Positions 1 through 5,144 of a stretch of 5,144 nucleotides of DNA are shown one piece after another. Position numbers and translations under genes: made by a program. Location of the stretch: NCBI GenBank assembly GCA_028293265.1, contig JAQGPB010000296.1:1-5144 (forward strand), in the 5' to 3' direction. The notes beneath the pieces are model-generated. The model had not been told where the DNA came from, searched no databases, and was given only the letters and a program-made list of their open reading frames with translations. How positions within the stretch are numbered: the stretch's first letter is position 1; each line of letters begins with the position of its first letter. The stretch is from Pedosphaera sp. Lineage in GTDB: Bacteria > Verrucomicrobiota > Verrucomicrobiae > Limisphaerales > Pedosphaeraceae.

Positions 1-168
1 ATTCGTATAATCATGCCGCGTGCGAGGTGTGACATGACGACCATGCTCTCCGAACACTCCATAACTGGCACCACCGTCCGGGTCAGGGAACCGCTTTCCT
101 GGGCGGTGGTAAACAAAGGCGCTGACCAGCAAAAAGTCCTCGTCACGGGCAAGGTTATTACCGAATGA
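1..168 (+). CDS. C-terminal end of an unidentified protein (5' end outside the window)
   Basis: Frame 1 is open from the first base to a TGA at 166-168, giving 55 residues. The last part reads as plausible soluble protein, with alternating hydrophobic residues (TVRVREPLSWAVV, then QKVLVTGKVITE) as in beta strands. The other + frames close quickly here. The stop lies only 6 bases before the ATG of the 938-residue gene on the same strand, which suggests one operon and perhaps translational coupling. I do not recognise the family. In-frame ATGs at 13, 34 and 43 make a short complete gene of up to 51 codons possible, but a truncated longer gene is more likely because the frame is open to the window edge. 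Confidence 0.55.
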   Translation: MRIIMPRARCDMTTMLSEHSITGTTVRVREPLSWAVVNKGADQQKVLVTGKVITE

Positions 169-174
169 CATTCC

Positions 175-2991
175 ATGGATTCCAAAACGATGCTCATCGA
201 GCCCAAGGTGGGTGGCAACGCGCCAGCAGCCGCCCAGGCAGCCCCGGCTGCGTCCAAATTCATCCGCAGGCTTGATCACCCTTACTTCGAATTGCGCACG
301 CCGGACGCGCAATCCAACTCCTATGTTGAGGGCAACTCCCTCAAGATGATCACCGCCGAGCAGGAAAAGCTGCAGGTGTTTCTGGCTGACGCCAAGATTG
401 TGGTGGACCAGGCCACGAGTCCGCGCAAACGCGCCATCCAATATAAGATCGAGCCGGAAAAGTACAAGAACATCCGGACCATGGACGCCATTCCGCCCAG
501 CGAGTTTGCGGCGTTCGAGGAGGCGGCCAAGGACTTTTATGACAAGGCTTCGCCCGACCGGAAAGATGTCCATCCCTACGAAACTTTTCTGCGGCTGAAT
601 TTCAAGCTGCCCGATCCCGACCGTGAACCCGACGCGTATCTGGTGTACGGGGAGGATTTCGAGCGGCGGCTGCTGATTTTGTGGGGCTGCGAGAAGATAA
701 AGGATACGGCGCTGCCGCTGGCCAGGCATGGGGTCGTGCGTCCGCGCAAGAACGAGGAAACGGTGGCGGATAAATTGCGCCGCAAAATCATCGGCTGGGA
801 CCAGATGCAGAAGGACGCCCTGCTGCTGCTGGCCAAAACCCGCGAGCCGCTGCTGCGCTTTCTCGGCGAGCCGGTTTACGATGAACAGGGCGTGCTCAAA
901 GGGGTCAAGATTGGCGAAGTCGCCCTGCCCGCAGCCAAGACCCGTCCGCTCCGTTATTTGCTGCCGCCGGAGATGAAGCAGTTTTACAAGGCGTGCCGGG
1001 ATTTTTATGCGCGCGCCGCCACGGCCGCTTCGCCCTACGAAAAAGAACTGCGCAAGAATTTCCAACTGCCCGATCCGGACCAGATGCCGGAGGCGTTTCG
1101 CGTCCACGGACCGGTCAACAGTCCCCGGCTCATCGTGCTTTGCGGTGCCAAGACCCCGCGCGAACAAACCATCTGGCTGACGCCGATGCCGGAAATCAAC
1201 ATCCCGCCGATGCCGCCCGTCTCGCCCGAGGAGGAATTGCTCGGCCATAAGCCCGTTCCGCCACCCACGCTGACGGACAAGCTGTATCGCAAGACCATTC
1301 CCTTCGCCAAGATTTTCACCGTGGCTGGCGCCATTGTCGCCACGCCCTTGCTGCTCGCGTTCCTCGCCTGGGTGGCGCTGGACAAGTCACCGCCCAGGCC
1401 GCTCAGGGAAATCGTTCCCGGTGCTGACACGACGTCAATTCTGGTTCGTTTCAACAAGGCCCTCGATCCCGACTCGATTCCCAAGGCTGCCGCCTTGATT
1501 CCGAAATCGTTTGTGCTGATGGAGTCCAACGCCGGGCCGGTCACGGTCTTGTCCGCCACCTTGAACACCGCCGGCCCGTTTAAAAACCGCGAGCTTAAAA
1601 TCGTCGCCAACGCGCCTTTCACCGACGGCACCGGCTACCGCATTTCCATCAATGGCCTGAAGGACCGCAGGTTGATGCATAACCAGATGACCAAGGCGGC
1701 TCCGGTCGGTTTCGTTTATCAGGACGACAAGCCTCCCGTGCTCGGAATGCCTTCGGGCGATGGTGAAACCCTGGGCCATCTCGTGCTGCCCTTCAGCAAA
1801 TTCATGGACGCGGCTTCCATCGGCGAGGTCGCGAATTATTCCATTGACGGCTCCAATTTCAAAGTGACCAGCGCGTCGCTGGATGACGACAAAAAATCAG
1901 TCATTCTCAATGTTTCGCCCGACATGCCGCTCAAGAGCGAGCATACGTTGCTCGTCAGAAATGTGAAAGACACCTCCAAGCTTGGCAACAAACTCGATCC
2001 CGACCCGACCAGCGTGGACTTTCGGTTTGTTGACACCATGCCGCCCAAGCTGAGGAAAGTCGCGGCGGAGGAACAGAACAAGGTGGTGCTGGAATTCAAC
2101 GAGAAATTGAATCCCGCCACCGTCACGAACCTGGCGAACTACTCGCTCACCACTCAAAAGGACAACGCAAAAATCGAGGTTTATCAGGCCCAGCTCATTG
2201 ATCCCAAAAAGATTGCCATCTTCACCGCGCCGCTTCACAAGGACAACGATTACAATCTGGCCGTCGAGAAAATTGGCGATGTTGCCGATCCTCCCAACCT
2301 CATGATCGAGCCGGCGCGCCAGACGTTTAAACTTTCCCCCGACCGGGAAAACCGTTTCGCCCCGCACATCGAGTCCCTCAGCCATCAGCCGGATCGCACC
2401 AAGGTCATCGTGGATTTTGGCGTGACCAACCGCCTGCGGCCCGACCTTAACTTTGCCCGCAACGCCTTCTCCTTGAAACTGCTGGTCAATGATCGGGAAG
2501 CGGATTTCAGTTCCACCATCATCTCGGTGACCGACCCGGCCGTGGCCGATTACCCGCCTGGATTGGAACGCGTGTCGCTGCTCCTTTCCAGTCCGCTCGA
2601 AAAGGGCCAGACCTACCGGGTTTCGGTAAAAGGTTTGCAGGACATCTGGGGACATACGAACTCCGTCAGCGATCAGGCGCTGCCGGTGAAGGGATTCTAC
2701 GTTGATCTCGAACAGCGCGGCATCAAATTCACGGACAAAAGCAGGCGCGCCATCCGGCTGGCCCTCAACTGGCAGATAGACAATGCCAGCCTCGTCCCGC
2801 AAAATTTCAAAATCGCCGGGCGCCGGGTCCTCGACGTCTCGCGCGGGGAAAACGAGTACACCCTCGTCCTGCACCTCGACGGCCCCGTCTCCGCGGATCG
2901 TTTCACGATTTCCTGCAACAGCCTCCGCATGGCCGGCAGCCATCTTGAATCGCCGCGCAGAGATTTCGACGGCCCGGATCGCGAGAAATAA
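175..2991 (+). CDS. Single-pass membrane protein with duplicated cytoplasmic domain and Ig-like (SbsA-type) repeats; function unknown
   Basis: This 938-residue protein has no N-terminal signal peptide. Residues 1-30 are Ala/Pro-rich. Residues 107-206 and 264-376 hold two copies of an unrecognised domain marked by DFY, YE..LR.NF.LPDPD, RL..L.G and DKL.RK.I. A Pro-rich linker (341-365) leads to one hydrophobic helix at about 380-402. It is preceded by DKLYRKTIPFAK, so the positive-inside rule puts the N-terminus in the cytoplasm and the C-terminus outside. The exterior part reads as four beta-sandwich domains (about 405-518, 520-620, 622-728, 729-843) and a shorter fifth (845-920). They show the pattern of the SbsA Ig-like family: PP.L at the boundary, V.L.FN..L (or similar), NYS, and a late Y.L.V..I.D. 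No catalytic motif is visible. A structural or adhesive envelope role, or transmission of an envelope state to the cytoplasm, is inference only. ATG 175 follows the upstream stop closely and lacks a strong Shine-Dalgarno; ATG 190 is an alternative start. Confidence 0.9.
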   Translation: MDSKTMLIEPKVGGNAPAAAQAAPAASKFIRRLDHPYFELRTPDAQSNSYVEGNSLKMITAEQEKLQVFLADAKIVVDQATSPRKRAIQYKIEPEKYKNIRTMDAIPPSEFAAFEEAAKDFYDKASPDRKDVHPYETFLRLNFKLPDPDREPDAYLVYGEDFERRLLILWGCEKIKDTALPLARHGVVRPRKNEETVADKLRRKIIGWDQMQKDALLLLAKTREPLLRFLGEPVYDEQGVLKGVKIGEVALPAAKTRPLRYLLPPEMKQFYKACRDFYARAATAASPYEKELRKNFQLPDPDQMPEAFRVHGPVNSPRLIVLCGAKTPREQTIWLTPMPEINIPPMPPVSPEEELLGHKPVPPPTLTDKLYRKTIPFAKIFTVAGAIVATPLLLAFLAWVALDKSPPRPLREIVPGADTTSILVRFNKALDPDSIPKAAALIPKSFVLMESNAGPVTVLSATLNTAGPFKNRELKIVANAPFTDGTGYRISINGLKDRRLMHNQMTKAAPVGFVYQDDKPPVLGMPSGDGETLGHLVLPFSKFMDAASIGEVANYSIDGSNFKVTSASLDDDKKSVILNVSPDMPLKSEHTLLVRNVKDTSKLGNKLDPDPTSVDFRFVDTMPPKLRKVAAEEQNKVVLEFNEKLNPATVTNLANYSLTTQKDNAKIEVYQAQLIDPKKIAIFTAPLHKDNDYNLAVEKIGDVADPPNLMIEPARQTFKLSPDRENRFAPHIESLSHQPDRTKVIVDFGVTNRLRPDLNFARNAFSLKLLVNDREADFSSTIISVTDPAVADYPPGLERVSLLLSSPLEKGQTYRVSVKGLQDIWGHTNSVSDQALPVKGFYVDLEQRGIKFTDKSRRAIRLALNWQIDNASLVPQNFKIAGRRVLDVSRGENEYTLVLHLDGPVSADRFTISCNSLRMAGSHLESPRRDFDGPDREK
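493..1303 (+). repeat. Internal domain duplication within the 938-residue protein
   Basis: Copy 1 runs from about 493 to 792 (residues 107-206) and copy 2 from about 964 to 1302 (residues 264-376). In the best-conserved block, residues 135-171 against 288-324, the two align without gaps over 37 positions with about 19 identities. The shared core is YE..LR.NF.LPDPD..P.A..V.G, followed by RL..L.G. Upstream, PP.E and DFY match with a one-residue gap, and each copy ends with a basic DKL.RK.I. The copies are clearly diverged, so the duplication is old. Copy 2 has an added Pro-rich stretch before its basic end, next to the membrane helix. The fold is not recognised. Confidence 0.8.
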
Positions 2992-3043
2992 TCCGGGCTG
3001 ATGCGGTCGGAAATAGGGGCCGCGCCTGAGGCGGTGCGGTGCC

Positions 3044-3069
3044 AAAGCGGCAGCACTCTGCCGCTTTTT
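3044..3069 (+). terminator. Rho-independent terminator of the left-hand operon
   Basis: A perfect 10-bp stem (3044-3053 with 3058-3067) encloses the tetraloop CACT, and its 3' arm runs into TTTTT (3065-3069). It lies 52 bases after the TAA of the 938-residue gene. On the opposite strand the stem is followed by only three T residues, so it should stop + strand transcripts far better than transcripts of the convergent sigma operon. Confidence 0.85.
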
Positions 3070-3089
3070 CTCATACCCAATACGCCCCG

Positions 3090-3107
3090 CTTGCAAGCTC
3101 CATGGAG
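3090..3107. repeat. Two adjacent short palindromes in the convergent intergenic space
   Basis: CTTGCAAG (3090-3097) is directly followed by CTCCATGGAG (3098-3107). Both are perfect palindromes. They lie between the + strand terminator and the end of the anti-sigma gene. They could form small hairpins or belong to a dispersed intergenic repeat; nothing here shows a function. No gene is supported between 2992 and 3152. Confidence 0.3.
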
Positions 3108-3152
3108 AGCGCCGGTGTGAGTGGAACCCGCGCCCACCTGGACAGGCTCTTG

Positions 3153-3923
3153 TCAAGGGTTCAGCGTTTTGCCGGCGGCAAAATCTTGCACAAATTCCAT
3201 CAGTTCTTTTTCATTCAAATCCGAAACCGCCCAAAACGTCATGCCTGAGTCTGACCAATGGATCAGATGGTAACCCTGGATGGGCGTGAGCGGGGCGGGG
3301 TTCGAGTCCGCTTCTTTTGCGGGCCAGATGAAAAGGTTGATCACGTGCTTGCGGTGTTGAAAGACGAGCGCGGCCACGCTGCGCCCGTCAAGATAATCAA
3401 GCCTGCCGCCGGCGAGCGGGAACTCCTGCGCCGCCAGATCTTTGATCGGAGGCGAAAAATCAACTTTGCCGTTGAACCACGGTTTGACGGTGTGCTGGTC
3501 GGTTGACACGACATCCAGCAAATGGTTGGGCATCAATGAACGGACGTGACTGGAAACAATTTCCCGCGTGAGCCGTTGCTGCGCCGAGGGACGGGTCATC
3601 GTCACGGTCAACAGCAGCGCCAGGCAAACCGCGGCCATGCCGGTGGACGCGGCGGTCAGCCAGTTCCAATTCCAAAAATTCCACCAGGGCTCGGTTTTGA
3701 TTTGCGAATGCAATTCAGCCTTTATGCGCCGGCGCAGTTCTGCGGGCGCGGCGGAGAAAAGCGAATCCTGCTTCAGCGCCTTTTTCAAACTCTGCGCATT
3801 GCGCAATGCCAGCGCGCAGGCGGGGCAGTCGTGGATATGTTTTTCCAGATCCAGAACTCCGGCGGCTTCCAGTTCGCCGTCGGCGTAGGGATTTATCAGC
3901 GGTCTGGCTTGCTGGCAGTTCAT
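3153..3923 (-). CDS. Zinc-binding (ZAS-type) transmembrane anti-sigma factor
   Basis: This 256-residue protein is predicted to hold the adjacent ECF sigma factor inactive at the membrane. The N-terminal cytoplasmic anti-sigma domain has Cys3 and the His29-x3-Cys33-x2-Cys36 motif of zinc-containing anti-sigma factors (RsrA, ChrR, RsiW type). A basic linker (LRRRIK, 63-68) and a Trp-rich stretch (W80, W81, W84, W86, W88) precede one membrane helix at about 88-110. Residues 111-256 should be periplasmic. They contain a block typical of putative transmembrane anti-sigma proteins: SSHVRSLM, STDQHTVKPWFNGK, DFSPP, FPLAGGRLDYL, VAALVFQ and INLFIWP. They end in a segment with HLIHWSDSGMTFWAVSDL. The start is secure: GGAGG lies 6 bases before the ATG. 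Its ATGA overlaps the sigma gene stop, so the two proteins are probably made in a fixed ratio. The signal sensed cannot be told; the ZAS motif permits redox or metal sensing but does not prove it. Confidence 0.93.
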   Translation of the reverse strand: MNCQQARPLINPYADGELEAAGVLDLEKHIHDCPACALALRNAQSLKKALKQDSLFSAAPAELRRRIKAELHSQIKTEPWWNFWNWNWLTAASTGMAAVCLALLLTVTMTRPSAQQRLTREIVSSHVRSLMPNHLLDVVSTDQHTVKPWFNGKVDFSPPIKDLAAQEFPLAGGRLDYLDGRSVAALVFQHRKHVINLFIWPAKEADSNPAPLTPIQGYHLIHWSDSGMTFWAVSDLNEKELMEFVQDFAAGKTLNP

Positions 3924-4456
3924 GCTTGGCCTCCGGGTTGGTATTCGCTGGCGAGGCGTTTTTGCAGTTGCTTCCGCGCGCGCGCAAGGCGCGACATGAC
4001 CGTCCCGATCGGCACGTCGGACAAGTCGGCTATTTCTTTGTAACTGAATCCTTCCATCTCGCGTAAAACCACAATTTCCCGGAATTCGACCGGCAGTTCT
4101 TCAATCGCGCGCCGGACGGTTTCCGCGTCCGCAACCCGCAGATTGAGCGCGTCCGCGTTCGTGGCGGTGTCCTCCACCGCCATCGCTTCGTCGCCCAGTT
4201 CGCCCGCCATTTCCGGCCGGCGGTTCTTCTGCAGCCAGTTGTAAAATGTATTGCGCACAATCGTCAGCAGCCATGCGCGGGGATTTTCGCCGCGAAAATT
4301 GCCGAAAAATTTGAACGCCCGCAAACTGGCTTCCTGCGCCACATCCTGCGCGTCGTGGTCGTTGCCGGCGAGCCAGCGCGCGAGATTGTAAGCCGCGTCC
4401 AGATGCGGCAGCACCGTCTGCTCAAATAATTTCAATCGTTCGCGTTCGTCCACCAA
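3920..4456 (-). CDS. ECF-family RNA polymerase sigma factor
   Basis: This sigma-70-family group 4 (ECF) protein of about 178 residues is of usual length for the family. Region 2 spans about 10-80, with DAQDVAQEASLRAF (35-48, core-binding 2.1-2.2) and WLLTIVRNTFYNWLQKNRR (62-80, -10 recognition). A short acidic linker (about 81-112) leads to region 4 (about 113-168): AIEELPVEFREIVVLREMEGFSYKE is split into an ELP entry helix and the helix-turn-helix EIADLSDVPIGTVMSRL (141-157) that reads the -35 element. No ATG is available in frame: an in-frame TGA lies at 4480-4478. The start is therefore TTG 4456, GTG 4453 or CTG 4462. A GGGACAGG at 4476-4469 is spaced best for CTG (6 bases) and loosely for TTG (12). 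The gene is first in an operon with its anti-sigma factor and sits behind a promoter-like motif that also occurs twice before the divergent phosphoesterase gene. Confidence 0.95.
   Translation of the reverse strand: MVDERERLKLFEQTVLPHLDAAYNLARWLAGNDHDAQDVAQEASLRAFKFFGNFRGENPRAWLLTIVRNTFYNWLQKNRRPEMAGELGDEAMAVEDTATNADALNLRVADAETVRRAIEELPVEFREIVVLREMEGFSYKEIADLSDVPIGTVMSRLARARKQLQKRLASEYQPGGQA
3930..3934 (-). promoter_or_regulatory. Shine-Dalgarno site of the anti-sigma gene
   Basis: The minus strand reads GGAGG, then 6 bases, then ATG (3923-3921). The site lies inside the last codons of the sigma gene. It fixes the anti-sigma start despite the 4-base overlap of the two genes. Confidence 0.8.
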
Positions 4457-4487
4457 ATCCAGTTTTTGCCTGTCCCATCATATTGCA

Positions 4488-4515
4488 AGACCATTTTTCG
4501 GGGGATTTTATTCCC
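4488..4515 (-). promoter_or_regulatory. Predicted ECF-sigma promoter of the sigma/anti-sigma operon
   Basis: On the minus strand, GGGAATAA (4515-4508) is followed after exactly 15 bases by GGTCT (4492-4488). A GGAA-containing -35 and a GTC-containing -10 are the general form of ECF-dependent promoters. Transcription should begin near 4480-4483, about 20-30 bases before the sigma start codon. The same motif with the same spacing occurs twice on the other strand. That supports recognition by one sigma factor, most simply the one encoded here, giving positive autoregulation. Confidence 0.75.
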
Positions 4516-4535
4516 GCAAATTTATTTTATCTTCC

Positions 4536-4563
4536 GGGAATAATGGCGGGACGGACGCGGTCT
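4536..4563 (+). promoter_or_regulatory. Predicted ECF-sigma promoter, distal copy, towards the phosphoesterase gene
   Basis: GGGAATAA (4536-4543), 15 bases, then GGTCT (4559-4563, continuing GGA). Transcription from it would start near 4570 and give a leader of about 130 bases before the ATG at 4701. Its -35 lies back to back with that of the sigma operon promoter, 20 bases apart. The space between them is AT-rich (AAATTTATTTTAT), which might act as a shared UP-like element. Confidence 0.65.
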
Positions 4564-4647
4564 GGATGTTTGAAAGATGAAAAAGACCATCAAATGCGCG
4601 CCCTGGGCTTCCAAAAGATTTGTTCCGGAAATTTCATTTTCGTTTCC

Positions 4648-4675
4648 GGGAATAAATGCGCTTCAACTGCGGTCT
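4648..4675 (+). promoter_or_regulatory. Predicted ECF-sigma promoter, proximal copy, of the phosphoesterase gene
   Basis: GGGAATAA (4648-4655), 15 bases, then GGTCT (4671-4675, continuing GGA). Transcription should begin near 4682, leaving a leader of about 20 bases. That leader includes ACAGG (4686-4690), a weak Shine-Dalgarno 10 bases before ATG 4701. Every element lies exactly 112 bases from its counterpart in the distal copy. Confidence 0.72.
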
Positions 4676-4700
4676 GGAAAATCGAACAGGTTTGAATCTT

Positions 4701-5144
4701 ATGAAAAACAACAACAACAAACAATACACCAAGCTGACTGAAGTCCGCTATCTGGCGGCGGAGGCCGATCACATTGACCATAACATTGAAAACGACGGCG
4801 TGGACCGCCGTGGTTTTCTAAAATGCATGGCCTGGGCCGGCACGGGGATGCTGTGGACCGTCGGCGGCGGCGTGCTCACTTCAAAAATTTTGAGCCCCAT
4901 CAGCGCCGCGGCCGTGGAGAGCCCCACGATGGGAGATTTCAACTTCGTGCAGATCAGCGACAGCCACATCGGTTTCAACAAGCCGGCCAACCCGGATGTT
5001 GCCGGCACGCTCAAGCAGGCCATCGCCAAAATCAACGCCCTGCCCACCGTGCCGGATTTTATTTTGCACACCGGCGATCTGTCGCATCTTTCCGAGCCGG
5101 CGGAATTCGACGCGCTCGATCAGCTCCTCAAGTCCACGAAGGCC
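4701..5144 (+). CDS. Tat-exported metallophosphoesterase (N-terminal 148 residues; runs off the window)
   Basis: The protein is a calcineurin-like metallophosphoesterase, probably exported folded to the periplasm by the twin-arginine system. It opens with an Asn-rich stretch (MKNNNNKQ), then an acidic segment. The Tat signal has DRRGFLK at 35-41, a hydrophobic core of about 43-60 and an Ala-rich possible cleavage site near 69-72. The enzyme domain starts at about 80 with metal-binding motif 1, D87-S-H89 in QISDSHIG. Motif 2 is G125-D126 in LHTGDLSH. The later GNHD and histidine motifs fall beyond the window, so the active site cannot be checked fully. The layout resembles COG1409 (CpdA/Icc-like) phosphoesterases, but the substrate is unknown. 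The gene diverges from the sigma operon and carries two copies of the same promoter motif, so it is a likely target of that sigma factor. Confidence 0.9.
   Translation, partial: MKNNNNKQYTKLTEVRYLAAEADHIDHNIENDGVDRRGFLKCMAWAGTGMLWTVGGGVLTSKILSPISAAAVESPTMGDFNFVQISDSHIGFNKPANPDVAGTLKQAIAKINALPTVPDFILHTGDLSHLSEPAEFDALDQLLKSTKA

Larger units (their letters stand above)
4511..4682 (+). repeat. Diverged tandem duplication of the promoter region (offset 112 bases)
   Basis: Bases 4511-4570 align without gaps to 4623-4682, with about 41 of 60 matches by my hand count. Matches are densest around TTCCGGGAATAA and GCGGTCTGGA. After the aligned block each copy reaches ATGAAAAA (4577-4584 and 4701-4708), with about 12 bases of length difference. 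This divergent intergenic region (4457-4700) holds the promoters and no gene I can support. Confidence 0.6.

Noticed and set aside
1035..1631. Minus-strand ORF of 198 codons
   Set aside because: It lies fully antisense to the 938-residue gene, is Ser/Gly-rich, and has no motif or supported start; a shadow frame.
3044..3069. Use of the terminator stem as a bidirectional terminator for the sigma operon
   Set aside because: On the minus strand only TTT follows the stem before GGC, so intrinsic termination there would be weak; no separate terminator for that operon was found.
1897..3156. Minus-strand ORF of 419 codons starting with TTG and overlapping the anti-sigma stop by 4 bases, mimicking operon coupling
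   Set aside because: It is antisense to the Ig-like gene, and its translation is low-complexity (rich in G, R, H and D) without domain pattern. The + strand frame has clear domains. The overlap looks like coincidence.
3141..3156. Possible hairpin GACA...TGTC just after the anti-sigma gene
   Set aside because: The stem has only 4 bp and no T-tract follows it on the minus strand.
3546..4043. Plus-strand ORF of 165 codons opposite the sigma and anti-sigma genes
   Set aside because: It spans the boundary of two well-supported minus-strand genes and shows no recognisable domain; a shadow frame.
4483..4695. Plus-strand ORF of 70 codons in the divergent intergenic region
   Set aside because: It covers both + strand promoter motifs, has no Shine-Dalgarno, and its sequence shows no protein-like pattern.
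1..5144. tRNA, rRNA, CRISPR array, insertion sequence or attachment site
   Set aside because: No spaced direct repeats of array type, transposase-like protein, terminal inverted repeats with target duplications, or recognisable structural RNA was seen.

Overview
The window (5,144 bases, GC-rich) looks like chromosomal DNA from an environmental Gram-negative bacterium. The protein style suggests Verrucomicrobiota, perhaps a Pedosphaera/Limisphaera relative: SbsA-type Ig-like repeats, an ECF sigma/anti-sigma pair and a Tat-exported metallophosphoesterase. This assignment is an inference; no rRNA or other marker gene is present.

Left part (1-3070, + strand). The 3' end of an unidentified gene (1-168) is followed after 6 bases by a 938-residue membrane protein (175-2991). 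That protein has a cytoplasmic N-terminal half containing a duplicated domain of about 100 residues, one membrane helix at about 380-402, and about five extracytoplasmic Ig-like domains. A strong intrinsic terminator (3044-3069) closes this unit.

Middle (3071-4456, - strand). A convergent two-gene operon encodes an ECF RNA polymerase sigma factor (3920-4456) and its single-pass anti-sigma factor with a zinc-binding (ZAS) motif (3153-3923). The two genes overlap by 4 bases, so they are probably translationally coupled.

Right part (4457-5144). The divergent intergenic region carries three copies of one bipartite motif, GGGAATAA, exactly 15 bases, then GGTCT. This has the -35/-10 shape of an ECF sigma promoter. 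One copy faces the sigma operon. Two copies, exactly 112 bases apart and lying in a diverged tandem duplication, face the next gene. That gene (4701 to the window end) is the first 148 residues of a twin-arginine-exported metallophosphoesterase.

The simplest model is a self-contained regulon. An envelope signal releases the sigma factor from the anti-sigma factor. The sigma factor then raises its own operon from one promoter and the exported phosphoesterase gene, plus any genes beyond the window, from the doubled promoter. The model rests on motif identity and spacing seen in the sequence and on the general autoregulation of ECF sigma factors. The signal and the enzyme's substrate cannot be read from this window.
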